Assembly: GCA_027475525.1 (NCBI GenBank)
Contig: JAMWFC010000029.1
Span: 744,001 to 808,000 of the forward strand
Direction: 5' to 3'
Length of the DNA stretch: 64,000 nucleotides
DNA from: Macrolepiota albuminosa
Lineage: Eukaryota > Basidiomycota > Agaricomycetes > Agaricales > Agaricaceae
Part shown: positions 20,980 through 31,298 of the stretch, one piece after another
How positions within the stretch are numbered: the stretch's first letter is position 1
Layout: every line of letters begins with the position of its first letter
Program-made: the position numbers and the translations under genes
The notes under the pieces: model-generated
Seen by the model: only the letters and a program-made list of their open reading frames with translations
Database searches by the model: none
What the model was told of the DNA's origin: nothing

Positions 20980-23900
20980 TCAACAATGAAGAAGATAATG
21001 GCTGACAGTCTCTGAGGCTTCTCCACAGGCTGCACAAATGGGGGACTCAATTTTCCTTGTACGGTCTAGGTACCTGTTGAGTGGGCAGTGGCCAGTGCAC
21101 AATTGCACCAAGAGGGAGGCATGTCTACATGGGAGGGTTGCCAGTGTGATGATGATTTTGGCAGTGTTGGGCCAGCTGGGGTCAATGGCCTTGGTCCTCT
21201 CGAACCTCAGTGACTGGGAGAGCTGCTGCACGGTGGTGGTTTGCCACTCCTTTTTGTGTCTCATGATGATTGCGGCTTTGGATTTTGGAAGGGGTTTGCA
21301 TAGGAAACATAACCCGCTTGTGTCCGTCTCATTGCCTTCTGCTGCTTTTTTGGCTTCCCTGTCTGCCCACTCGTTTTCTGGTATCCCTTAGTGTCCTGGT
21401 GTCCAGAAGATCTCCACATCCACGTTTGATCTGGTTTTCTTGATTCTTTGAATCCCCTCCAGTATCTTGTCTATGAGGTATCTTCCTGTGCCCAGCCCTG
21501 GGTCCTGTATTGCAAGCATGCTTGCCTGGTTGTCCATTCCTACTGTTGCTGCTCTTGCCCCTCTCCGCCTCATGAGTTTCTTTTGCAACAATTCAAAGCA
21601 TAAAACTTGCCCCACGCACTCCCCCTTGAACATGGTGTGGTCCTCCTGTCTTCCCAGGCACTTCCTCACCATCTTTGGCTTTGCAAACCCCTGATATAAC
21701 ACCGCTGCTCCTCCAATCCTTGTGGCCCAATCCGTCTGTGTAAATGCATATGTCGGCCTCATTGTCCCACTTCCTGCTCACAGCTTTGTCCATTGAGTTG
21801 TCGATTGTCACCTTTACTGGGCATCTCCATCCTGGTGGCTTCCTCATAATGTCCATTGTTTCTACAGCTTTTGGATCCTCCCCCAGTGTCTTCATGATGT
21901 AGTAGAGTGGTGAGCGGTGCCTTTTCACAAACTTCGCAGCTCTCCATGCTGGCTTGAATAGGGGGTGTGACTCCGGCAGTGCTGCAATGCACGCAGTTGC
22001 TCTCACACAGATTTTCTGTATCTGCATGTTCATTGGCAAGAGCCCTGCATGAGTGTCAAGCAGGTCATTTGGTGTTGTCCTTAAGGCCCCCGCTACTTGG
22101 AGTGCTCTGATCCTCTGGACTTGTCCTAACTTGGCCTTGATCCCCTTTGACCTCTCCACCTTCCTTCCCTCTACTTCAATATCTGGGGTGCACCAAACAT
22201 CTGCTGCATACAGCATTGTTGGTGCCACCACTGCCTCATAAATCCACCTCGCCAACTCCCCCTGCATCTCCCCATTCACCTTTGCCAGTCTTTTCATGCC
22301 CATCAGGACCGCCATTCCCCTTCCCTGTGCATACGCTATGTGTTTGCGAAATCAAAGCTCCTGGTTGACCAGCACTCCCAGGAACTTGTGTGTTGGTTTT
22401 ACCTTGATGTTGACCCCTGCTATCACAATGTTTGGTCGTTGCACTGGCTCTGACTTGCTTCCTCCTTGCCCCCTCTTCACCCTTCGCCTTGAAAATCCCA
22501 TCCCCATGAATTTTTTTGTTTTATATATTGAAAAGTGTTTGTCCACCCACTGCCCTGGTCCATTCTCCCTCCCCATCAGATCTGCCACCTTGTTTGCTGC
22601 CTCTTCCATGTCCCTCCCTTCTGCTGCAATCACTGTGTCATCCACAAAAGATGTTGCTAACTCCCCATCCTTTTCTCTGGCCCCTTCAATCTGACTGGCA
22701 TTATAGAAGTTGTAACAAATCCCCAACATGTTGCACCCCTGGTCGAGTCCACTCTCGACAGGAATTGTGGCTGATGTGTAGTTGTCAAACGTAATGACAG
22801 TCTTCCTTCCACTTAGCTTTACTCCAAACCATTTCACCACCTCCTTGGGCACACCTCTTTCTTGCATATTGTGAGCCAGTACCTCTGGCACCATGTTGAG
22901 AAAGGCTCCCTTCACATCCAGAAAGAGCACGACAACTTTTTTCTTGTGGCACCAGGCGTCCTTTATAAATGCTGTGAGCTTATGCAGGGAGTTTGTTGTG
23001 GATCTTCCTGGCCACCTGCTAAACTGGTGCTTTGGTAGGATGCTGTGTTTCTCTGCCAGGTATGTCAACTTCATCTTTATGCAAGCAGATAGTACTTTGG
23101 CGACCGTGTCCAGTAAGGCAATTGGCCGGTATGAGTTTGAGTCTCCATAGTCGTCCCTCCCTGGCTTCTTCAACACTACTGTTTTAAAAGTCTTCCACCT
23201 CTCCAGGTATGCTCCGAGCACAAACGTCACTCAGAATATGTGTCCAAGGTATGGGACTAGTGTGTATCTTGTTTGTCATGATTACAATATTTGGTATGTC
23301 ACTGAGACCCAGGGCTTTGTGTGGGCGCAGCTTTGCCACTGCTATGTAGATTTCTGTGTTTGTAATTGGCATCCACTGGAAGGCTGGTGGAGGGTACGGG
23401 TGATCCTGTGAAACCATGGTGTTGTCTGGCTTGCTGTAGAAGAACACCTTGTGGAAGAGCTTTGCCTTTTCTCCATTCTCCTCTACATCCCTAGTTTCGC
23501 CTCCCACACTCTCATGCAATGCTGGTACCCTCGTGCAGCCGCCATCTGCCAGTATAGCCAACACAAACTTCTTTGCATCCTACACCGTCTTCATGTCCAC
23601 CTGCTCCAACCACTCCTCCCAATGCCTCCTCTTCATGTCCTTGATTGCTTGCCCATAGTTATTCCTAGCCCGCTGAAAATTCTCGTGGACAGGGTGACCA
23701 ATATCTTCTATCCTCCTCTATAACTCTCTCCCCAGCCTCCGTGCCTTGGCTCTCAAGCTTGACAATTCCTTGTTCCACCATCTCCTTGTATACGGTGTTC
23801 CTTTCCGCTTCTGTACTTTCAGCTCTACTGTCCATGCTAATGCTCCCATGACATTGTCCAACCTCTTCTCCATCTCCTCCTTTGTTCCTATCCTTGTCTT

Positions 23901-24726
23901 CAATATGCTCTCTAGCTGCCTCCCCACCACCTCCTCAAAGTTGTTCCAGTCAACCTCTCTAAAATTCCACCTAGTCTCCTCCTTGCATTGCTTTGCTGCT
24001 GCATCCAACGTGGTGATGATCGGAAAGTGGTCAGCCCTAGAGCACTGGTCCTATTGAAGTGCTTCACATTATATAACTCTGTTCTGGAAGCTGTCAGTTA
24101 CAAAAACGTTGTCAGGATGAGTAAGATTTTTGGTGTTTTTGGCCTCCAGCATTGGCACACCTGGCCTGAGGGTCATCACCATCCTGTTTGCCATTAGCAA
24201 ACCAATGAGATCTTCTGCCTCATCTAGATTTTGGCAGGTGAACGTTATTAGAGACTTGTTGACATTCTGTTGCCAGATCGTCAACCTGTCCACCCTGTGC
24301 TGCTCTTGGTTCTCTGCCAGGTCCATCATTGTGTACCTGAGGAGAGTTCCCTCAGTTCCTCTCTGTGAGCCGTCAGCTCATTCATTAGCTCATCAATTCT
24401 GTTGTCAAGTTTCCAAGACCTGTTGATCAGGTCATGTTCCCTGCCTGCATCCTGGGAGCTGGTTTGGCTCTCTGTGCTCTCCGGTCTGCTGTCATCTCAC
24501 CTGAAGTGTGTCAGTTTAGTCTGGGTCATGGACTTATGGCCTCCTTGGGATGGGGGGATTGCCTCTGCATGCCTCCTCCTTGACCTGCTGTCTGCCCTGC
24601 TAGTCTACCTTGGCCTTGACCTTTGATGGTCATGCCGCCCAGGGCAGAGCCTACAGGCTTTGGGTCATATGACCCTCTGACATAGCTTGCTGAGGCCAGA
24701 GAAGTCCTGCCAAATAATCTACTCAT
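20980..24726 (-). pseudogene. Non-LTR retrotransposon (Tad/jockey-like LINE), decayed
   Basis: Starts at an ATG at 24,726. In order on the minus strand: a Gly/Gln-rich leader and short coiled coil (24,360-24,726), an endonuclease remnant (WQQNVNKSL, EAKNTKNLTHPDNVFV; 24,069-24,329), the inter-domain region with RRWWNKEL (23,718-24,008), reverse transcriptase with YRPIALLDTVAKVLS, LDVKGAFLNM and the catalytic FVDD (22,352-23,230), the thumb (21,593-22,315), RNase H (ICIYTDG; DNQASMLAI; 21,388-21,800) and a terminal zinc motif CAACGEASETVSHYLLHC. Three different frames are used, so at least two frameshifts. The endonuclease lacks its middle. The enzyme would copy its RNA at a nicked target. Inactive. 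Confidence 0.88.
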
Positions 24727-26368
24727 AGACTTTGCAATAGGACTTTTTCATGTCCATGGGCATAAGGAGGATTGTTTTTTCTGCTTTGCCCTGTTCTTCA
24801 TTTCTGGGGCCAGTCATTTGGCTGGGGAGATAATTGAAAGTCTCTGGTCTATATTAAATGAAGTCTCACAGATGGCCTGTATGGCTACCTTGGCACATTG
24901 GGCAGAAATCCTTGATGATCACATGTGTGACTCAAACTGGAAGAAGCTGCTTGACATGGTTCCATTCCTATGTCAAAAGTACAGGACTGCTGTTGAGATG
25001 AGAGATGCAGCTGTTCAATATTTCACTGAGCGATCTGTTGAAATATCAATGGATTTACTAACAAGCTGGGAAGCTGGAATAGCTAAAGCAAAAAGGCTCA
25101 GAGAGGAGAGAAACCGTATAGCAATGGATATTTTCAAAGCTCATACAATGACCTTCAATAGTGCAAGTGAAGACCAAATGGCAGCAGACAGTGGAAACCA
25201 CTCAATGGATGTTGCAGTGATAGATATTCATTCCTTCTGGATTTAACTTGCCCTTAACATTGAGGAGCAGCAGTAAGGTGTATTGCTGATGGCCCAACCT
25301 ATTTCACTAATTGGAAGCTCAGAATTGCAATTCAGGACCAGGTTTGCTGTTTGAATTGGCATGCAAGCAATGATGATCGGCAAAAGGTCAAGGCAGAAAG
25401 AGAACTATTAAGAGTTTGACTCAATGTCCTTGCTGCTTCTCAGGACAGGAGCAGGTTTATTGCTAGTAGAAAATGGACTGCTCCCCTGGAACTAGATGAA
25501 GTTCCTGGAGCCTTTGACAACAATAAAATGGCAGAAGATAGACAACTAGCAGATCCGCTGGTACTACCAGCAGATAACCTTGGACCAATAGATATAGTTG
25601 TTCCAGAAGATTTTGAAATCTCCTTCCCATCTATGATCATGGGTAATGTCTCACTATTAACAATGATAGAGTGCAATCTGCACTTGATTCAAATTGAAAG
25701 GCTCCTGCAAGTCCTTTGGGAATTTATTGCAGAGAAATCATTCTTATATTCTCATGTCATCCAGGTCACCCCAAGCAAGAATGTGAAAACTCAAGCTTGC
25801 GCATCTCTTCAAAGAATCCAGGCCTCAATCCTGGTGAAGGCTCATGCCTATGCACGATGCCGCAGTGCTCTGCTGCGAATTCAGAGAAAGTATCTAGTTC
25901 TACAGACAGATTTGAATGCAAGCACAGCTATACGAGATCCCAACATTCCTGGTTCATCAAGAATCAAGGTATCTTGGATATGGCACTCTAATTCTGATGC
26001 AGAAAATGAATCTGCAACTATTTCTGAATGTGAGTCCTCTTGTTAACATTTCTGTTATTATTACATTCATTCGTGAACATATCTCTTCAGTTAATCGTGT
26101 TCATTATCTACATGCTAGAGCACAATGCAACAGATGGACAGAGGAATGTCAGCTTGTCATGAGTGAAATAGAGTGGACAGTTCAGTATTTCTTCAACCAG
26201 GCAGATATTTGGTTGAAGCGTGGTATGTCAGTGAAGAAAAGAGGTCTCCAGTCATATGCCCACAAAAAGGTGGCCATGTGGCAAGAATTGGCCTCAATGG
26301 CAATTGATAAATTTAGGTGGGTGCTTCCTGATTTTATTTCCCCCCAAACTGCAAGAGATCTGCTGTGA
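24727..26368 (+). pseudogene. KDZ-type DNA transposase, C-terminal part
   Basis: Opens with GLFHVHGHKEDCFFCFALFF and AGEIIESLWSILNEVSQMA, the conserved block around the last catalytic acidic residue of fungal KDZ (Kyakuja-Dileera-Zisupton) transposases, then a long helical region (exons near 24,745-25,244 and 25,528-26,029). A GT-AG intron fits 26,030-26,090 and joins ISE to FNRVHYLHARAQCNRW. Ends with EIEWTVQYFF and the SYAHKKVAMW segment. The N-terminal half, including the first catalytic residues, is missing: the LINE abuts at 24,726. Frames are fairly well kept, so it may have been a spliced gene. Not functional without its N-terminus. Confidence 0.78.
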
Positions 26369-26874
26369 AAATGGTGGATGCAGAGACAGATTGATGTGAC
26401 AGATGCAGAGATGGATTGAACTGATAGATGCAGCTTGCTGCCATCAGCAAATGATTAGAATGGATTTGCAACAGTCACATGCATTGGAATTGTTGAAAAT
26501 TACTTTTGTTTACAAGGCATAAAAATCTGATACATAGCAGTATTCGCTTCTACAAGCAAGAGTGCAATGGCATCTACCTCTGTACCATACAATGTCATAT
26601 CTCAAGCTACTATACTAGAAAATTTGCAAGAGGTTGTTGACTACATTGAGTCACGCCTCATTGCAGCACTTTCCATATTTGGCAATTTTGTGCCAAGTCT
26701 TGAAGCAGAAGAGGCATGAATTATCCAGCATCTAGACAAGGAGTTGATAAGATAACTTCAAAATGTATAAATATATTAGGATCTAACTGTGTGCCATAGA
26801 ACTTTGTATTGTTATATCTGGGGACTGCATCACTGAATAATGTGGTCTGCAATGTCCCAGACATTATCAAAAGC
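26369..26874. other. Spacer between KDZ fragment and repeat ORF
   Basis: About 500 bp with no convincing frame. It contains a short stretch in plus orientation (26,570-26,730) that reads like further worn coding sequence but matches nothing I recognise. Confidence 0.35.
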
Positions 26875-28311
26875 ATGAGCCAATTTTTCCCTCTTCAAAA
26901 TCAGCAAACTTTGCCCACAGAGATCCTGGAGTTTGTTGATGGCCATCAAGGTCTTATCAGGAATCTATATGGCTGTGATTGGTGGAACCACATTGGCCGA
27001 GAGGATGTTCAGGTTTTAAGCAATGAAACGCTGAAGCATTGCCTTTTCGTACATCAGCAAGGCTTCTACTCTTTTAAAAGCTTCTTGGCATGCAACCACC
27101 GGCCACCCATGACATTGCCATCTGATGGATTGGTGTCTGTCCCAGCACCAGACGATTTGCTCTGTGTGTTTGTAGGTAGCAGATCTGCCAGGGGCCACCA
27201 GCAGATGCTTCTAGCCCTAGACAAGTGGTGGTCACTGAATAGGATGAAACATGTGCCAACAGCCAACGATATAATCCACTTGTTTGCTGGCAGCAAGTCC
27301 GTTGCTGCTTCTGTTGTCAGTTCCATTGCCAGGTCTGTTGATCCTGCTCAGATGGGCCAATTGACAGACATTGGATCCCATACCAACAGTATTGATGGTA
27401 AGCAGCCTGATTCTCAAGACTGCCTCTCCATGGCCTATCTTACCACTCTCCCTGATGTCAACTCTCTCCAATGGCCATCCTTGACGCATATTGAATCCTT
27501 GAACACACAACATCCATTCCACCACCTCTACAGTCAGAGTAAACCTGGACTGGTGTATGGCTCTACAATGAAAAACTCTCACATTGTGGTTCAACCAGCA
27601 TCCCAACTTCCTTCTGCTCCAGCAGCTCATATCCGCTGGACATTTATGGAGCTGAGGGAAACTGATGACAACCAGATGGATATCCCTAATCCATCCATTA
27701 GTGACCCTGACTTAGAAGGTATCCCTTCTTTGTTCATTGTAGTGGATGATGAGATGGAAGACAAATCTTTGCTGCCTTTGTTCATTCCTGCAGAAGAGGA
27801 GATGGAAGACAAATCTTTGCCACCTTTATTCATTCCTGCAGAAGAGGAGACAGAAGACAAATCTTTGCCACCTTTGTTCATTCCTGTGGAAGAGAAGATG
27901 GAAGAGGATTCTTTGCCTCCTTTGTTCATTCCTGCAGAAGAGGAGACTGAAGACAATGATTTGCCCTCTTTGTTCATTCCTGCAGACGAGGAGATGGACA
28001 ACAATTCTTTGCCACCTTTATTCATTGTTGGTGAAGGAGCAGAAGGACTAACAGCGATGAAGACCGTGGTAGCCGGTGACAGTGGACGTATAGCAACCAA
28101 GGATGAAGAAAACCTTCCGCTGCTATTTCTTGTGACAGCAGAAGAGATGGATGAAGGCATGGCAGCCAATGATGAAGAAAATCTTCCACCACTTTTTGAT
28201 GTAACAGCTCTTCAATCCCAGTCTTCCCCCTTCCAACAATCTCCTTCTCCAACCCTACCTACTGGTAACAATGTTCAGGAGTGGGAGAAATATGAGACAT
28301 ATATGACTTGA
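26875..28311 (+). CDS. Unrecognised ORF with LPPLF repeats
   Basis: An uninterrupted frame of 478 codons from ATG 26,875 (the frame is open upstream to 26,809). The N-terminal 250 residues look globular (CVFVGSRSARGHQQMLLALDKWW; NDIIHLFAGSKS) and match no family I know. From about residue 275 comes a run of 16-residue acidic repeats of the type EMEDKSLPPLFIPAEE, then two looser DEENLPPLF units and a Ser/Gln/Pro-rich end. It follows the KDZ fragment on the same strand and may be a companion gene of that element or a host gene. The coding region may extend to 28,768 through splicing, but the 77-bp duplication at 28,391 blurs this. Intactness among decayed neighbours suggests it was functional recently. 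Confidence 0.6.
   Translation: MSQFFPLQNQQTLPTEILEFVDGHQGLIRNLYGCDWWNHIGREDVQVLSNETLKHCLFVHQQGFYSFKSFLACNHRPPMTLPSDGLVSVPAPDDLLCVFVGSRSARGHQQMLLALDKWWSLNRMKHVPTANDIIHLFAGSKSVAASVVSSIARSVDPAQMGQLTDIGSHTNSIDGKQPDSQDCLSMAYLTTLPDVNSLQWPSLTHIESLNTQHPFHHLYSQSKPGLVYGSTMKNSHIVVQPASQLPSAPAAHIRWTFMELRETDDNQMDIPNPSISDPDLEGIPSLFIVVDDEMEDKSLLPLFIPAEEEMEDKSLPPLFIPAEEETEDKSLPPLFIPVEEKMEEDSLPPLFIPAEEETEDNDLPSLFIPADEEMDNNSLPPLFIVGEGAEGLTAMKTVVAGDSGRIATKDEENLPLLFLVTAEEMDEGMAANDEENLPPLFDVTALQSQSSPFQQSPSPTLPTGNNVQEWEKYETYMT
27700..28200 (+). repeat. 48-bp (16-residue) coding repeats
   Basis: About six clear units of 48 bp (27,747-28,035) encoding (E/D)xEDxSLPPLFIPAEE, preceded by one divergent unit (IPSLFIVVDD) and followed by two (ENLPLLF, ENLPPLF). 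Acidic residues alternate with a fixed hydrophobic core. Confidence 0.85.
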
Positions 28312-28390
28312 CGTGAGGATCAGAGAAGAATTAACAAATTGTATCAACAACATGAGTATAATTTGGCACTGGTAATCATAGTTAATTTAT

Positions 28391-28544
28391 TTCAACAGAA
28401 CAAGAATTTTGCGCTAGAGCAAAACATGGTCGATGTAGGCCCATTGGCCCTTTCAATCAAGCTGGTCTTCAACAGAACAAGAATTTTGCGCTAGAGCAAA
28501 ACATGGTCGATGTAGGCCCATTGGCCCTTTCAATCAAGCTGGTC
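28391..28544. repeat. Exact 77-bp tandem duplication
   Basis: 28,391-28,467 equals 28,468-28,544 exactly. It lies between the repeat ORF and the small acidic ORF and shifts any reading frame that crosses it. Confidence 0.9.
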
Positions 28545-28567
28545 ATACTGATGATGTATCTGTTGAT

Positions 28568-28768
28568 ATGTCAGAGTTACCTTCACCATCTTTATCGTCA
28601 GGCCTGATAGCAAACTATGAAGACATCACACTTCCCAGACCTCAGGGGTCATATACATCAGAAGACTTTGCATTTTTGACAGCAGACTACCTGCTTGATG
28701 AGGATTTATTTTATTCAGATGCATTACATGAATCTAATGAAGAGGAGAAATACACATTGGACAGATAA
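28568..28768 (+). CDS. Small acidic ORF, possible last exon of the repeat gene
   Basis: 67 codons from an ATG at 28,568, Asp/Glu-rich (DYLLDEDLFYSDALHESNEEE), ending TAA 28,766. The frame is open upstream through the second 77-bp unit. Composition resembles the C-terminal end of the preceding ORF, so it may be its final exon. Low certainty. Confidence 0.35.
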   Translation: MSELPSPSLSSGLIANYEDITLPRPQGSYTSEDFAFLTADYLLDEDLFYSDALHESNEEEKYTLDR

Positions 28769-29046
28769 TTTAATTCTTAGTTACTATAATTCTTGGCTTT
28801 TCCATTGGTTATTTTTCATCAAGATTAACCATCCCATTGTGCCGCTGATGAATCCATTATAAATCCGTTTAATCCATTATCTCCAGTTGTGCACTAAAAG
28901 AAACATAAACTGACAATATTCTGCTAGACCACAGGATATTCTGTGGATTATATATAAATATCACTCTAGTATTGTGTACTAGGCTACAGCACTTTACTAC
29001 AGACATTTCAATTAGTTTGGACAGGACTCAGGTCCACTAAGATTAA
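28769..29046. other. AT-rich spacer with a short dispersed repeat
   Basis: No gene. A segment of about 55 bp at 28,886-28,940 recurs with scattered changes at 35,905-35,958, on the far side of the inverted-repeat block and Copia A. Confidence 0.55.
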
Positions 29047-29571
29047 CCGTTGATGACGCCCAAAGTTTGGTCAGTAACAAATATAACTATAGTGTTACCA
29101 TACCAAAAGCTTGTGTTGGGTGCGCTAAAAGTGATGAGAGGAGTCCTGGGCAGGTCCCAGAGAACGCGCCTGTGAAGTTAAGATTAAGTCAGCAAAGGGG
29201 TTGGCAAGTGTCAAGTGCTAATGTAAAGCGCCTATGAAAGAAGCAGTAAGTGAACATGGCAATGTGAGCGGCAAGAACACAGTAAGCTTAGCGAGGTCTA
29301 AGCATCGTTAATGCCTGCCGTAGCTGCAAGGTGCGAGTGTGTCGAGTGTTAGCGAGAGTCTGCAACTGCCAATAACTTTGACGTTGCTGACCGTAAATGA
29401 AATTTGGACCGTAAGGGAGACTGGAGTAAGGGGAGCAGGAAACTCTGTTCTTGGTTGCGTATGTACAAGTTGGTAAGTACTTTTTATACTACAAGGAGTT
29501 CACCGTCGCCAGTGACTAACCATTGCCAAAGTGCGGTAAACTAAAAAATTTTATAGGGGTAGCTCCAACGG
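29047..29571. repeat. Inverted-repeat module P (left copy)
   Basis: 525-bp non-coding module beginning CCGTTG and ending CAACGG. It is an inverted copy of P' (29,993-30,527) along its whole length with moderate divergence. Its own short ends are inverted repeats, as in a MITE-like element. Confidence 0.75.
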
Positions 29572-30937
29572 TGATAGGACCCCATACAGGAGCAGCGCAT
29601 CAATGGCAGGCTCGGCACCGGCTCCGGAAACCTTGCCGCACTCGTTCCAAACTTAGCGCACGCGTTCTACCTATTTTAAGCCATTCCCGATGGCCGGACA
29701 TGGCAAGAAGCAGATCCGATCAATGATAGCGCCGACGGCAGCAGGAATGACAACTGACAGATGGCATCAGTCACTGACGACAGCGCTTAGCAAGAAGCTT
29801 GATGATCTATCAAAAAACTGACAGACAGCTTGGCGTTTGACCTTGGCGTCCGACATCGCTTAGCGCCTCGATTCGGCGCCTGACATCGCTAAGCACTTTG
29901 GACAGACAGAAGGGTGATGGAGTGATGATTTAGCTTCGCGATCTGTCGCCTGGCATCGCTAAGGCTCTTGAATGGACGGTAGGGATCTGAAACCGTTGGA
30001 GCTACCTCTATGAAATTTTCCAGTTTACCGCACTCTGGCGTCATTAGCCACTGGCGACGGTGAACTCATTGTAGTATAAAAGTACTTACCGATTTGTACA
30101 TACATCAGAGAACAATAGACCAGAGTTTACTACTCCCCTTTCCTCAGTCTCCCTTACGCTCAAGAGCTCATTTACGCTACGGTCGGCAACGTCAAACTCA
30201 TCGGCAGTTGCAGACGTTCGCCAATACTCGACATACTCGCGCCTTGCAACTACGGCAGGCATTATCGACGCTTAGACCTCGCTAAGCTTATCGTGCTCTT
30301 GCCGCTTACCTTTGCCGTGTTCACTTACCGCATTTTCCTTAGGCGCTTTACCTTAGCGCTTGACACTTGCCGACCCTGTTACCGACTTTTACCCTTTTTC
30401 ACAGACGCGTTCTCTGGGACCTGCCCGGGACTCCTCACCACACTTTTAGCGCGTCCAACGCACACTCTTGGTACGGTAACACAATTGTTACATTTGTTGC
30501 TGACCAAACTTTGGGCGTCATCAACGGTTTCAGATCCCTACCATCCATTCAAGAACCTTAGCAACACCAGGCAGCAGATCGCAATGCTAAACCATCAATC
30601 CATCACCCTTCTGTCTGTCCAAAATGCTTAGCGATGTCAGGCGCCAAATCAAGGCGCTAAGCAATGTCAGACGCCAAGGTCAAATGCCAAGCTGTCCGTC
30701 AGTTTTTGATAGATCGTCAATCTTCTCGCTAAGTGCTGTTGTTAGTGACTGATGCCATCTGTCAGTTGTCATTCTTGCTGCCATTGGCGCTATCATTGAT
30801 CGGATCTGCTTCTTGCCATACGTGGCCGTCAAATATTGCCAAAATTGGTTAATTAGCGCGTGCTAAGGTATCCAGAGCCAGTGCCGCATTGCCGTAGCCT
30901 GCCATTGATGCACTGATCCTGTATGGGGTCCTATCAC
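29572..30937. mobile_element. Non-autonomous TIR element: Q - P' - Q'
   Basis: Left arm Q (29,572-29,992) and right arm Q' (30,528-30,937) are long inverted repeats of about 410-420 bp, ending TGATAGGACCCC / GGGGTCCTATCA. They enclose P' (29,993-30,527), itself an inverted copy of the neighbouring module P. No transposase or other coding sequence is seen, so if mobile it depends on enzymes from elsewhere. I could not find a convincing target-site duplication. The whole order is P-Q-P'-Q' with alternating orientation. Confidence 0.65.
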
Positions 30938-30994
30938 TGTCACATTGTTTTGTTTCATTATGCCACTTTCATGAACGTAAAAAACCACACACTA

Positions 30995-31275
30995 TGTTTT
31001 ATATCAGACTCAGTCAGTTGGTAAACGACTTTATTGAGCAATCTAAGTACCTGTTTTATATCAGACTATAGTAAATATTAGTTATCCGGTTTGGTATTGT
31101 CAGGGATATTTTGAACATATCTCAGTCAGTTGGTAAACGACTGAGGTATACGTGTGTCTGGTTCTGATCTATATTCCAATAACTGTATAATTTTTTTCAC
31201 TCCCCCATTTCCATCTGCGACATACTGACCACGTGTGTCACGTGGTCTTGACGTGTTCTGCGATCCCTTCCAATA
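30995..31275 (-). repeat. Copia A 3' LTR
   Basis: 281 bp, same length as the other LTR; plus-strand ends TGTTTTATATC and CCTTCCAATA. The minus-strand start reads TA where TG is expected. Confidence 0.92.
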
Positions 31276-31298
31276 CTCCCCCGGACTCGCAGTAGGCA

